In this document: positions 40,709 through 49,386 of the stretch, one piece after another
How the letters are laid out: each line of letters opens with the position of its first letter
Numbering within the stretch: the first letter of the stretch is position 1
Origin: an uncultured Synechococcaceae cyanobacterium
GTDB taxonomy: Bacteria > Cyanobacteriota > Cyanobacteriia > PCC-6307 > Cyanobiaceae
Direction: 5' to 3'
DNA: 64,000 nucleotides
Assembly: GCA_902634405.1 (NCBI GenBank)
Contig: CACPJY010000007.1
Coordinates: forward strand, 1-64,000
The notes under the pieces: generated by a model
Databases searched by the model: none
What the model saw: the letters and a program-made list of their open reading frames with translations, nothing else
Told to the model about the DNA's origin: nothing
Program-made: the position numbers and the translations under genes

Positions 40709-41568
40709 TTTTTTAGCTTATTTGAAATAAAATTTGGGATAGCTTTAAAGGCTCCATTTTGCCAATTCGGACTCCAGACCTGACAATTTTTTGTAATCAT
40801 CGCTGACCTTTGCTTTAAGGGTTTCAAATAATGTGGTTTGTTTTTTGATGCAAATGTCCAACTCCAAAATCCACTTGGGTACATAGGCACCCATCCATAT
40901 AAGGGATCTGCATATTTAAAAACACTTCGAATTTTAAGAAGAATATTTAGATGTTCTGTTCGAAAAGCTTCTGGAGATTCACTTTGAGTGCCAAAGATAC
41001 CGTTAGGCCTCAGGATCCTTTTGCAATTTTCAAAAAAACTTCTTTTAAAAAGCTTTTTGGCAGGACCTTGAGGATCTGCACCATCCACTAGAACAACATC
41101 ATATGAATTAGCTTTTGCTTTCTTCACCCAAGACATTCCATCTCCAATTGAAAGATTTAAGCGCTTATCACTTGAAGCATTGCCCCAAATACTCGATAAA
41201 TGTTTTTGGCATAGCTCTACAACTAAAGGATCAATTTCAACCATGTCGAGCTCTTTTAGCTCTTTGTAGCGCAGGCATTCCCTTGCGGTTCCCCCATCGC
41301 CACCACCAATAATTAAAACCTTGTTTATTTTTTTGGAGCTAGATAGAGCAGGGTGCACTAGGCATTCATGGTAATAATGCTCCTGATGTTCTGCTGTCAT
41401 CCAACAGTCATCTAATAAAAGCCCTTTCCCATAGCGCTCACTTTTGATGATTCTTATTCTTTGAAATTCACTTTCTTGATCTATTAGCACTTTTCCTGAA
41501 AGGCCATATCTAACTCCTTTGTGATATTCGTCGATCCATTTATTCTTTTCTTCTTCTTGCAGATTCAT
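40705..41568 (-). CDS. speE: Spermidine synthase (polyamine aminopropyltransferase)
   Basis: Transfers an aminopropyl group from decarboxylated SAM to putrescine. Motifs: [19 protein letters not shown] (~50-68), [18 protein letters not shown] (~86-103), [14 protein letters not shown] and [16 protein letters not shown]. The 287 residues match the family. It is directly upstream of speB with a 4-base overlap. A SAM decarboxylase (speD) is needed to supply its donor and is not in this window. ATG start. Confidence 0.95.
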   Translation of the reverse strand: MNLQEEEKNKWIDEYHKGVRYGLSGKVLIDQESEFQRIRIIKSERYGKGLLLDDCWMTAEHQEHYYHECLVHPALSSSKKINKVLIIGGGDGGTARECLRYKELKELDMVEIDPLVVELCQKHLSSIWGNASSDKRLNLSIGDGMSWVKKAKANSYDVVLVDGADPQGPAKKLFKRSFFENCKRILRPNGIFGTQSESPEAFRTEHLNILLKIRSVFKYADPLYGWVPMYPSGFWSWTFASKNKPHYLKPLKQRSAMITKNCQVWSPNWQNGAFKAIPNFISNKLKK

Positions 41569-41639
41569 GGTAGTATAATTTTTTTACTTTATAGCACAAT
41601 CTTTATAACTTATAAATAATCCCAATTCCTTTTTGTAAT

Positions 41640-42455
41640 TTACTTTTGACGAGCACCCTTATTCTTAGCCTTCCCAAGATTGACTTTGGCCATTTGCCAT
41701 TGCTTTTGAAGTTCAGATATAGAATAGTTTGATATTTGGCCTTCAAGTGCCATTTCAATATAACTAAAACGGTCGAGAAATCTTCGATTTGTTCCTGAGA
41801 GTCCTTCTTCTGCACTTATATTGCACCACCGAGCAATATTCACTAGCGCGAACAAAACATCACCAAGTTCTTTTTGTGCATTTTCCCGATCTTTATTTTC
41901 AATGGCTTCTTTAAGTTCTTCAATTTCTTCATGTACTTTGTCCCAAACTCCAGAAATGGAGTCCCATTCAAATCCCGCTTGAGCGGTTTTTGATGAGATT
42001 ATTTCTGCTCCTGCTAAAGCAGGTTGACAACGGATTTTCTTGCTAATTCTATCACTTAATGGTGTTTTTGAATCTGTAAAAGATTCTTCTTTCTCTTTAA
42101 TTGACTCCCAACTTTCTTCATTTGCATAGTTGTTAAAAATATTTGGGTGCCTTTTTAATAACTTTGTATTTAATTCTTTGGCGATATCATCTAGATAGAA
42201 TTTTTTTTCTTCGCTGGCGATTTGAGCATGAAGCAAAATTTGAAATAGAAGATCTCCTAATTCTTCTTTTAAATCTTGATCGCTCCCATTTCTAATCGCA
42301 TCTGCAACTTCATGTGCTTCTTCTAGTAAATATTTAATTAAAGAAGAATGAGTTTGTTTAAGTTCCCAAGAGCGACCCTTCTCAGGGTCACGAAGCGTCT
42401 GTATTATTTTAATTAAGCTTTTTATTGTTTTCATTAAGTAGTGCTTTGATTCCAT
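41640..42455 (-). CDS. mazG: MazG-type nucleoside triphosphate pyrophosphohydrolase
   Basis: All-alpha NTP pyrophosphatase that clears nucleotide pools of non-canonical or excess NTPs. Two MazG units are visible: LLEEAHEVADAIRNG with KEELGDLLFQILLHAQI (ExxE...ExxD, ~43-80), and EIEELKEAIENKDREN with KELGDVLFALVNIARW (~176-210). The stretch FEWDSISGVWDKVHEE is typical of the second domain. The 271 residues match bacterial MazG. ATG at 42455, or a second in-frame ATG at 42434. Confidence 0.93.
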   Translation of the reverse strand: MESKHYLMKTIKSLIKIIQTLRDPEKGRSWELKQTHSSLIKYLLEEAHEVADAIRNGSDQDLKEELGDLLFQILLHAQIASEEKKFYLDDIAKELNTKLLKRHPNIFNNYANEESWESIKEKEESFTDSKTPLSDRISKKIRCQPALAGAEIISSKTAQAGFEWDSISGVWDKVHEEIEELKEAIENKDRENAQKELGDVLFALVNIARWCNISAEEGLSGTNRRFLDRFSYIEMALEGQISNYSISELQKQWQMAKVNLGKAKNKGARQK

Positions 42456-42475
42456 TAGTTTCGAGCAATTTGAGT

Positions 42476-42967
42476 TTACTTAGATATAAATTTTTTTAAT
42501 TTTTTAGGAATTGGGTCACCATCTTTGATTAAATGAAGCCAAGAACTACCTTCAACACCAGCCATTGCTGCGATAGTTGCTGAACGGTGATTCTCTAGGA
42601 ATTTTATCAACCACTTTGCATTAGTGGTTGATATGCCGGGATAAAAGAATTCTAGGATAAACAATCCTACAATCCACCATGCTAATAGATAGCTCATTCT
42701 GATAGTTGTGCCTAAAAATGGACTATGAGACAAGGCTGAACGATGTGGAATAAATTTTCGGTAGGGCAACCAAATCACGCGAAATAGACCCCAGCGATTC
42801 CAACATTTTGATTTTGTGTCTAAATCTGGCGATAGCCATAGTCCACCTAAGAAAAATCCCATGCCAGCACATAATCCATTTAATGCTCCGAAAAACGTTG
42901 CTACGACTAGACCAAAGGGGACGCACCAAGTTTTTGTTGATCTATCATGAGCAAGACCTGTAGACAT
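42476..42967 (-). CDS. DUF2227-like membrane protein
   Basis: 163-residue protein with three hydrophobic segments. GGLWLSPDLDTKSKCWNRWG and IPHRSALSHSPFLGT carry the conserved Asp and His pattern of the DUF2227 group, described as putative metal-binding membrane proteins. No function is established. Same strand as mazG and 20 bases upstream of it. ATG start; 54 bases separate it from the tRNA-Val gene on the other strand. Confidence 0.75.
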   Translation of the reverse strand: MSTGLAHDRSTKTWCVPFGLVVATFFGALNGLCAGMGFFLGGLWLSPDLDTKSKCWNRWGLFRVIWLPYRKFIPHRSALSHSPFLGTTIRMSYLLAWWIVGLFILEFFYPGISTTNAKWLIKFLENHRSATIAAMAGVEGSSWLHLIKDGDPIPKKLKKFISK

Positions 42968-43021
42968 TTTTCAACATTAAACTTCCCCCACATTGACGCT
43001 TTGGTGCAGAATTGTGTAATT

Positions 43022-43093
<72 letters not shown>

Positions 43094-43405
43094 TTCCCAA
43101 CGGTTAGTTTTCCCTTCTAACGGCTTAACCATCGCAGGAAGACGAGCTTCATAGTTTTGTACCCCTAGGTAGCTTGAATGGCTTCTATGGGCTAATGAGC
43201 ATGGAGGCAAGGTTTGTGCTGTTTAAGGCCAACACAAAATGTTTGATGGATTGACTGAACTTTTTTGGCTATTTAAGTGGAGGTGCCTTTTTAAGGAATT
43301 CGCATGAAGGCTCTGAATTTTGCTCTTTGACAGGAGGTTTAGATTATTTAAAAATACACAGAGTGAATGTTCCGATTAGGCTTTGTTTATTAGTAAGGGT
43401 GAATT
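43094..43405. other. Spacer downstream of tRNA-Val
   Basis: About 310 bases with no supported gene. Only a 22-codon frame starting at an ATG near 43240 is present, and I do not count it. No second tRNA, no duplicated tRNA 3' end and no integrase fragment are visible here. Confidence 0.5.
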
Positions 43406-43558
43406 ATGCGGATTTTTTTTGGGATTGCATTAAGTGTGTTTTTGATTTCGCTACTTGGGTATAGATTTAATCAAGTAGAGTTGCTCTATGCCAGAAAAAA
43501 AAGAAAAAAGAAATTCAAAAAACCTCGCCGAGGTCATCACATGAAACGAAGGTTATAA
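43406..43558 (+). CDS. 50-residue single-helix membrane protein with basic tail
   Basis: Short frame starting MRIFFGIALSVFLISLLGYR: a hydrophobic segment (about residues 3-19), then after ~10 residues a strongly basic tail (KKRKKKFKKPRRGHHMKRRL). ATG preceded by AAGGGTG at proper distance. The layout (one helix inward, Lys/Arg tail) is that of a small membrane-anchored peptide; I do not recognise a family. Its basic tail could bind nucleic acid or anionic lipid. Confidence 0.5.
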   Translation: MRIFFGIALSVFLISLLGYRFNQVELLYARKKRKKKFKKPRRGHHMKRRL

Positions 43559-43592
43559 AAGTTTTTAACTGATTAATATTGTATATATCCAT

Positions 43593-43850
43593 CTATTTAT
43601 ATTTATATCGCTTAGTAACAGGCCACCCTAGCTTGAATTTCATTGTTTCTTGGTAGTCTAAGCCTAAAATTTGTTTAGTCTCCTTGTCGTGATGGCAATA
43701 TAACTCTGACTCATTACATGCTGATTCTGCTTCAAATCTTGATGAGTACTTTTTATTTAAGCCTAGTGAATTAAAGTTAATGCCAATTAATGCCCCAGCA
43801 ATCAAAAGCAAAACGTGAATTTTGCTAGGGGGAAATTTTAATTTCGTCAT
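43593..43850 (-). CDS. Small membrane-anchored hypothetical protein
   Basis: 85 residues with an N-terminal hydrophobic anchor (HVLLLIAGALIGINF, ~12-26) and a soluble part with two cysteines (ESACNESELYCHH) that could form a disulfide if exported. The end is basic (GWPVTKRYKYK). No family recognised. Convergent with the 43406 gene. ATG start. Confidence 0.55.
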   Translation of the reverse strand: MTKLKFPPSKIHVLLLIAGALIGINFNSLGLNKKYSSRFEAESACNESELYCHHDKETKQILGLDYQETMKFKLGWPVTKRYKYK

Positions 43851-43909
43851 GAAGTTTTCTTTTCAGGTGAATTTGGAGAGTTTCCCTAGCGGTTTTTCTG
43901 GGACTCTAA

Positions 43910-44752
43910 TTATTCATATGGCCCAAAACGTGTTACACATTTAGCTCCACAATATGCACCAAGGCTAATTGATTGTTCCATGTTCCAGCCCGCTGCCATG
44001 CCTGCTGTTACACCTGCTGCGAAACTATCACCGCACCCATATGAATCAATAGGCTTAGCATCTGGTTTTATTGCTTGATATCGGTCTGAGGGCCAAATCA
44101 ACCCTCCCAGCATGCCTTCTGTGCTTATTCTGAGACGTGGCATTGGGCTAATTGAATATTCAGATATTTGTTCGGCAGGGTCTAGTCCACTCCCAATTAA
44201 GGCATCTATTACAACATTTGCTTCTTTAATTGTTTGTAGACCTATACGAGGGGTTGTAGTTAATACACCAGCTGAACGGCAATACTTCAATCCTTGACTA
44301 TCTGTTGCAGTTACAAAAATGCCATCAAAATCATGCAATGTTTCCCAAGGGAGTGCATCATTAGCAGTTGGTTGCAACCTTTTTCCTATAACAGTTATCG
44401 CTCGCTCTCCATGAGAATCTACAAAACTAACTGCGCGTCTAGTCGGTTCGTCTCGCCAAGCTATATGCAATATCAATCCAAGTTCCTTTAGTCGCTCTAG
44501 ACTTTTGTTTCCCAAATTATCTTTACCTAAAGCAGTAAAGAAGTGGACAGGTTGTTTTATTAGTTTTGATAGTTGCACAGCCACAACTGCGCCCCCTCCT
44601 GCCGGCTCTTCTAGCAATTTTGAAGCATGTCCGATTAGCCCCGCTTTAGGCAGCTCTTCAACAGATAAAAAAGTCACCCACTCTATGTGTCCTATTACTG
44701 CTAGCTTTAATTTTGGTATTGTCGGCAGTGTTTTTGGATTACATAGCTTCAT
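43910..44752 (-). CDS. PfkB-family carbohydrate or nucleoside kinase
   Basis: 280-residue ribokinase/PfkB fold protein. Substrate-site glycines appear in LLEEPAGGGAVVAVQLSKL (~46-64), and the ATP/anion-hole signature with the catalytic Asp is IDSYGCGDSFAAGVTAGMA (~237-255). The substrate cannot be told from sequence; sugars, adenosine and similar are all possible. ATG start; its promoter faces the glycan operon starting at 44892, with a 139-base shared region. Confidence 0.85.
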   Translation of the reverse strand: MKLCNPKTLPTIPKLKLAVIGHIEWVTFLSVEELPKAGLIGHASKLLEEPAGGGAVVAVQLSKLIKQPVHFFTALGKDNLGNKSLERLKELGLILHIAWRDEPTRRAVSFVDSHGERAITVIGKRLQPTANDALPWETLHDFDGIFVTATDSQGLKYCRSAGVLTTTPRIGLQTIKEANVVIDALIGSGLDPAEQISEYSISPMPRLRISTEGMLGGLIWPSDRYQAIKPDAKPIDSYGCGDSFAAGVTAGMAAGWNMEQSISLGAYCGAKCVTRFGPYE

Positions 44753-44891
44753 GGCTCAGTAGCATATATTGTGAAATAGGTCTTTGGTTGTCTTTAGACC
44801 TAATCATATCCCCTCTATAATTCATTTTAATTATGTAATTCATTTTATGGCTTAAATTGTTTCTTATTTAGAGTACTAAAGTGGTAAAACT

Positions 44892-45944
44892 ATGATTTCT
44901 AATTCATGTAACCCTTTGTTGCAGGGTCTGAAGGATATTTCTGAAGAGTTAGGCTCAAGAAATGATTTTATTCAAGCCACTGGCGGTAACACTTCTTTGA
45001 AAATTGATAGTACCATTTGGGTGAAGGCTTCTGGTAAGTCTTTAAAGAATTCTAATTCTGAGGAAATCTTTTTGCCGATAGATCTTGAGAAAGCATCTAA
45101 AATTATTCGAAAAAATAATGAACAAGATTTTTCATTTAAATCTATTAATACTTCTTCTCTTAGACCATCAATAGAAACGGCAATGCATGTTATTTTTCCT
45201 TATAAATATGTAATTCACACACATCCACTAGATGTCATTGTACACTCTTTAATTAACAATTCTCTTAACTCCTTAACTAAGAAACTATGTGATTTGGCCT
45301 GGGCTTTTGTTCCTTATGCTCGCCCTGGTTATCCACTAGCAAAAAGTATAGAGGCTATATTAAAGAAAAAAAAGATAAGTATATTGATATTAGAGAATCA
45401 TGGCTTAGTGGTAGGAGGACCTTCTGCTCAAGAAGCATATAATTTACATAATGAAGTGGTTAGGAGATTGATTATTCACCCTAGGCAATATCAAAGTAGT
45501 GACTTAACTCCCTTGAAATCTTTATTGGAAAGGCTAAAGACTAAGGGAATTCCAGTCAAACTCCCTAAATCCAAAATTGTTCATTCATTAGTTAATGATT
45601 CTTTTAGCCAAGGCTTGGCATTGAAAAATCCTTTGTATCCAGATCATATTGTTTTTTGTGGTAGGTACCCTTTGTTATTAAACGAGTCACAATGTTTAGC
45701 CATGGACCCTAAATCTTATGAGTTGTTGCCATATTTGCTAGTCGAAGGTATGGGTGTTATTTTACTAGGGGGATCTAGTGATGCGACTGAAGAAATGCTA
45801 GAAACTCAAGCTAAAATTAATTTAAGAATTCCCCCCTCAGAGAGTGTGAAAACTTTGTCAGATAGTGAGTGCTCAGAGCTTGAGAACTGGGAAGCAGAGG
45901 TATATAGAAGATCTTTACAAAAAATTGCAAGTCATGCAAATTAA
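44892..45944 (+). CDS. Class II aldolase/adducin-family protein (RhaD-like)
   Basis: 350 residues. The zinc-aldolase core has FIQATGGNTSLKIDS (~26-40), HTHPLDVIVHS (zinc histidines, ~114-124) and LENHGLVVGGPSAQEAYN (~161-178). The C-terminal ~150 residues include NPLYPDHIVFCGRYPLLL and resemble the extension of rhamnulose-1-phosphate aldolase-like proteins. A role in making or trimming a sugar phosphate for the downstream nucleotidyltransferase is inference. First gene of a plus-strand run of eight; the next starts 2 bases after its stop. ATG start. Confidence 0.85.
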   Translation: MISNSCNPLLQGLKDISEELGSRNDFIQATGGNTSLKIDSTIWVKASGKSLKNSNSEEIFLPIDLEKASKIIRKNNEQDFSFKSINTSSLRPSIETAMHVIFPYKYVIHTHPLDVIVHSLINNSLNSLTKKLCDLAWAFVPYARPGYPLAKSIEAILKKKKISILILENHGLVVGGPSAQEAYNLHNEVVRRLIIHPRQYQSSDLTPLKSLLERLKTKGIPVKLPKSKIVHSLVNDSFSQGLALKNPLYPDHIVFCGRYPLLLNESQCLAMDPKSYELLPYLLVEGMGVILLGGSSDATEEMLETQAKINLRIPPSESVKTLSDSECSELENWEAEVYRRSLQKIASHAN

Positions 45945-45946
45945 CG

Positions 45947-47530
45947 ATGCAAATTATAATTCCTATGTCTGGTTTTGGGGAGCGCTTTAGAAGGGCTGGT
46001 TATTCAATTCCAAAACCCTTAATTCAAATTGATGATAAGCCAATTATTTCTCATGTAATAGATCTTTTTCCTGGTGAGAGCAATTTTATATTTATATGTA
46101 ATAAGGAGCATATCCTTACTAGCCCAATGCTAGATATCTTGAATAAATATTGTCCAGATGGTCGTATTGTTACTATCGATCCGCATAAAAAGGGACCTGT
46201 ATATGCTGTAAGTCAGGCATTTGATATTATTAATAATGATGAACCTGCAATTATTAATTATTGCGATTTTACTTGTTATTGGGACTACAGAGATTTTAAG
46301 TCTAGGGTATTATCTTCTGAAGTTGCTGGGAGCATACCATCTTATAAAGGTTTTCATCCGCATTCCTTAGGTACTACTAACTATGCTTATTTAAGAGCCG
46401 AAAATAACCTATTAATTGAAATTCAAGAGAAGAAACCTTTTACCAATAATCGTATGGATGAATATGCATCTAGTGGTACATATTATTTTGCTTCAGGTTC
46501 ATATTTAAAGAAATATTGTCAGTCATTAATTGATCAGGATATCACCGTTGGTGGTGAATTCTATTGCAGTCTTGTTTATAATTTGATGGTTCAGGATGGC
46601 TTAAGAGTAGGTGTTCATGAAATTGAACATTTTATGCAATGGGGTACTCCAGAAGATGTAGAGGAATATCTTCGTTGGTCTGATACCTTTAAAGCTCTTT
46701 CCAATAAAGAATATTTACATCCACAAACTACGGATGGATCTCTTTTGATACCAATGGCAGGCAAGGGATCAAGGTTTAAGGACCTTGGCTATTCAACCCC
46801 GAAGCCTTTAATTCAAGTATCATCTAAGCCAATGGTAATTCAGGCATTACAGTCTTTACCAAGCAATACTAATAATATATTTGTTTGTCTTGATGAGCAT
46901 GAGCGTAAATATCAATTACGTAGCACCCTCAATTCTTTTAAGTCGGATGTATCAGTTGTCTTATTAGAGAAAGTATCTGATGGTCAGGCAACTAGTGCTT
47001 TAGCTGGGCTTCAATACACAGAGCCTGATAAGCCCATCACAATCAGCGCATGTGATCATGCTGTTTTATACAAATATTCTGAGTATCAGAACTTTTTAAG
47101 AGATTCCAATGTTGATATTATTGTTTGGACGACACGAGGCCATCCAGGAGCGATTAGAAATCCAGAAATGTATGGTTGGGTTATTGAAGAGCAAGGTTAC
47201 ATCTCCGATGTTTCTGTTAAGAAAAAGATTAGTGACCCAAGAACTGATCAGATTATAATTGGTACTTTTACCTTCAAAAATCCAACTATTTTCAACAATT
47301 GTGTGAGCAGTCTTAAAAAGCGTTCATGTCAGGTCAATGGTGAGTTTTATATTGACTCCTGTATTTCAGATGCTATTAAGTTAGGCTACAAATGTAGAAT
47401 CCTACCTGTTGATTATTATGTATGTTGGGGAACTCCTGATGACTTGAAAACTTTTCAATATTGGCAGAGCTGTTTTTCTAAATGGCATTCTCACCCTTAC
47501 TCTATTGATTTAGATATATGGAATAATTAA
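45947..47530 (+). CDS. Tandem two-domain sugar nucleotidyltransferase
   Basis: 527 residues made of two similar nucleotidyltransferase domains. The first begins IIPMSGFGERFRRAGYSIPK (~3-22) and the second LLIPMAGKGSRFKDLGYSTP (~266-285); both continue KPLIQ. Each ends with a comparable MQWGTPEDVEEYLRWSDTF / VCWGTPDDLKTFQYWQSCF segment. Both keep the G-x-G-x-R nucleotide motif, so both may be active. Likely reaction: NTP plus sugar-1-phosphate to NDP-sugar. Lies between the aldolase and the GtrA gene. Confidence 0.85.
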   Translation: MQIIIPMSGFGERFRRAGYSIPKPLIQIDDKPIISHVIDLFPGESNFIFICNKEHILTSPMLDILNKYCPDGRIVTIDPHKKGPVYAVSQAFDIINNDEPAIINYCDFTCYWDYRDFKSRVLSSEVAGSIPSYKGFHPHSLGTTNYAYLRAENNLLIEIQEKKPFTNNRMDEYASSGTYYFASGSYLKKYCQSLIDQDITVGGEFYCSLVYNLMVQDGLRVGVHEIEHFMQWGTPEDVEEYLRWSDTFKALSNKEYLHPQTTDGSLLIPMAGKGSRFKDLGYSTPKPLIQVSSKPMVIQALQSLPSNTNNIFVCLDEHERKYQLRSTLNSFKSDVSVVLLEKVSDGQATSALAGLQYTEPDKPITISACDHAVLYKYSEYQNFLRDSNVDIIVWTTRGHPGAIRNPEMYGWVIEEQGYISDVSVKKKISDPRTDQIIIGTFTFKNPTIFNNCVSSLKKRSCQVNGEFYIDSCISDAIKLGYKCRILPVDYYVCWGTPDDLKTFQYWQSCFSKWHSHPYSIDLDIWNN

Positions 47531-47563
47531 CTTATTTCTGATTATTTGACCCTAGTAATAGAG

Positions 47564-47992
47564 ATGTACCCTGTAAACAGATTACTATCCAATCAAGCAT
47601 TTAGATTTATACTTGTAGGTATTTCAACAGTATTGATAGATTTATTGATTTATTTTTATTTGATAAATATCGAATTCCCACCACTATTTTCTAAAGCTGT
47701 AAGCTTTGTTGCCGGATCAGTTTACGCGTATCAGGCCAATAGGGTATGGACTTTTTCAGCTGGAAAGCCCAATTTTGTTCAGCTCTTCCGTTTTTATCTT
47801 GTCTATTCCACGAGTCTAATACTAAATGTTTTATCTAATTCTATTCTCTTGTCTATTTTTGTCATAAAATCTTATTTTAATACGCTTATCTCTTTCATTA
47901 TAGCAACTTTAATCTCTGCTACAACTAATTATTTACTTCTTAAGACTATAGTATTTAGAGTTAAATCCAAAAAGCCTAAAACTTCTATTTAG
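47564..47992 (+). CDS. GtrA-family flippase-like membrane protein
   Basis: 142-residue protein with four hydrophobic segments, of the GtrA family that flips undecaprenyl-phosphate-linked sugars across the membrane in O-antigen or teichoic-acid glycosylation. FRFILVGISTVLIDLLIYFY at the N-terminus and FVAGSVYAYQANRVWTF in the middle are family-typical. I prefer the ATG at 47564; a TTG at 47546 would add six residues. Its stop touches the ATG of the following glycosyltransferase (TAGATG). Confidence 0.88.
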   Translation: MYPVNRLLSNQAFRFILVGISTVLIDLLIYFYLINIEFPPLFSKAVSFVAGSVYAYQANRVWTFSAGKPNFVQLFRFYLVYSTSLILNVLSNSILLSIFVIKSYFNTLISFIIATLISATTNYLLLKTIVFRVKSKKPKTSI

Positions 47993-48784
47993 ATGAACTC
48001 AATTAAGCCAAAACTGACCATAGTAGTACCTTGCTATAATGAAGCCCTCAATATACCTTATCTTTTAGAGCGCTTTGACCAGGCCCTGGTTCTAGATAAC
48101 GAGAACTCTAAAAAGATTTATAGAGAAGATATCGTTCTTATACTTGTCGACAATGGTTCAACAGATGATACTGCATATGTATTCTCAAATCTGTTGCCTA
48201 GATATCCATTCGCTCAGCAAATATCTGTTTCAAATAATCTAGGCTATGGCAACGGAATTTTTCAAGGGTTGTTAGCATCTAAAACTCCTTTCCTAGGATG
48301 GACACATGCAGATTTGCAAACTGATCCTTTTGATGTAGTAAGAGCTTATGAAGCTTTACTGAATGGATCCTCCCCTGCTACTTGCTTTGTTAAGGGTAGA
48401 AGAACTGGTAGACATTTTGCGGATACTTTCTTTACATTGGGCATGTCTATAATCGAAACCATAGTGTTTACCGTTTTTTTAGAGGATATTAATGCACAAC
48501 CTAATATTTTTCATAGAAGTTTGATCGATTTAGCTCCCAATCCCCCCAACGATTTTTCGTTTGATTTGTATTATTATGTTTTAGCCCGTAAGCTAGGGTT
48601 TACCATTAAACGTTTTCCTGTGACTTTTGATAGAAGATTATTTGGGGATTCACATTGGAATATCAATTGGCATTCCAAAGTACGTTTTATTTTGCGCACT
48701 TTAAAATACTCGTATAACCTTTCTAATTATTTGAGATTAAATAAGTATGCTATTCAAGAACTTAAAGCTAAAATACATCAATGA
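47993..48784 (+). CDS. Family 2 glycosyltransferase, polyprenyl-phosphate type (GtrB/DPM1-like)
   Basis: 263-residue GT2 enzyme. TIVVPCYNEALNIPYLLERF (~9-28), ILVDNGSTDDTAYVF (~53-67), NNLGYGNGIFQGLLASK and WTHADLQTDP with the D-x-x-T/D catalytic region are visible. It has no transmembrane helix. With GtrA immediately before it and a GT-C protein two genes on, it probably charges undecaprenyl phosphate with a sugar. It overlaps the next gene by four bases (ATGA). Confidence 0.88.
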   Translation: MNSIKPKLTIVVPCYNEALNIPYLLERFDQALVLDNENSKKIYREDIVLILVDNGSTDDTAYVFSNLLPRYPFAQQISVSNNLGYGNGIFQGLLASKTPFLGWTHADLQTDPFDVVRAYEALLNGSSPATCFVKGRRTGRHFADTFFTLGMSIIETIVFTVFLEDINAQPNIFHRSLIDLAPNPPNDFSFDLYYYVLARKLGFTIKRFPVTFDRRLFGDSHWNINWHSKVRFILRTLKYSYNLSNYLRLNKYAIQELKAKIHQ

Positions 48785-49386
48785 TAATAATTCATCACCG
48801 TCGAAATACCCTGGATTTACTCAAGGCGACAGATGTTAATTATGGTATTGAGATTGATATTCGTAGTGAAGGATCTGAATTAATCGTTCACCATGATCCC
48901 TTTGTAAAAGGAGTTCCTATACGTGAACTCCTTTTACTTTTTAATCATAGATTTTTGATTTTAAATGTTAAGGAAGAAGGTCTAGAGCAACCTTTGCTAG
49001 AACTTATGAATGAGTTTTCAATTGAATCTTTCTTTTTTTTAGACCAGTCTTTTCCATTTCTAATTAAGACAGCAAAAGCAGGTGAAAGTAGATGTGCTAT
49101 CAGACTATCTGAGTTTGAATCTATACAAACTGTATATAAACTTGCATCACTAGTTCAGTGGGTTTGGGTCGATTATTTTACTCAAATACCTCTTAATTAT
49201 TCACAATCACTTGAATTACGAGACCTCAACTTCAAACTTTGCCTTGTTTCACCAGAGCTTCAGGGATATAATTACGAGGATGTTAAGCGTGTGAAGTTAG
49301 ATTTGTCGTATCAAAATATTATTTTTGATGCAGTATGTACAAAGTTCCCTGAATTATGGAGTGACTCTATTAAGCCGATATGTTAA
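48781..49386 (+). CDS. Glycerophosphodiesterase-like protein, short form
   Basis: 201 residues. The N-terminus HHRRNTLDLL, then YGIEIDIRSEGSELIVHHDP, reproduces the His, Glu-x-Asp and His-Asp positions of the GDPD TIM barrel, but the first helix is shortened and the barrel is smaller than the usual ~240-300 residues. It may be a small phosphodiesterase acting on a glycerol-phosphate-like substituent, or an inactive relative. A perfect inverted repeat followed by T residues lies inside it at 48904-48942. Overlaps both neighbours by a few bases. Confidence 0.65.
   Translation: MIIIHHRRNTLDLLKATDVNYGIEIDIRSEGSELIVHHDPFVKGVPIRELLLLFNHRFLILNVKEEGLEQPLLELMNEFSIESFFFLDQSFPFLIKTAKAGESRCAIRLSEFESIQTVYKLASLVQWVWVDYFTQIPLNYSQSLELRDLNFKLCLVSPELQGYNYEDVKRVKLDLSYQNIIFDAVCTKFPELWSDSIKPIC
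48904..48942 (+). terminator. Terminator-like perfect hairpin inside a coding gene
   Basis: GTAAAAGGAGTTC (48904-48916) and GAACTCCTTTTAC (48925-48937) are exact inverted repeats of 13 bases around an 8-base loop, followed by TTTTT on the plus strand. The site lies ~125 bases into the GDPD-like gene and is in the transcribed direction of the operon. Confidence 0.65.
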
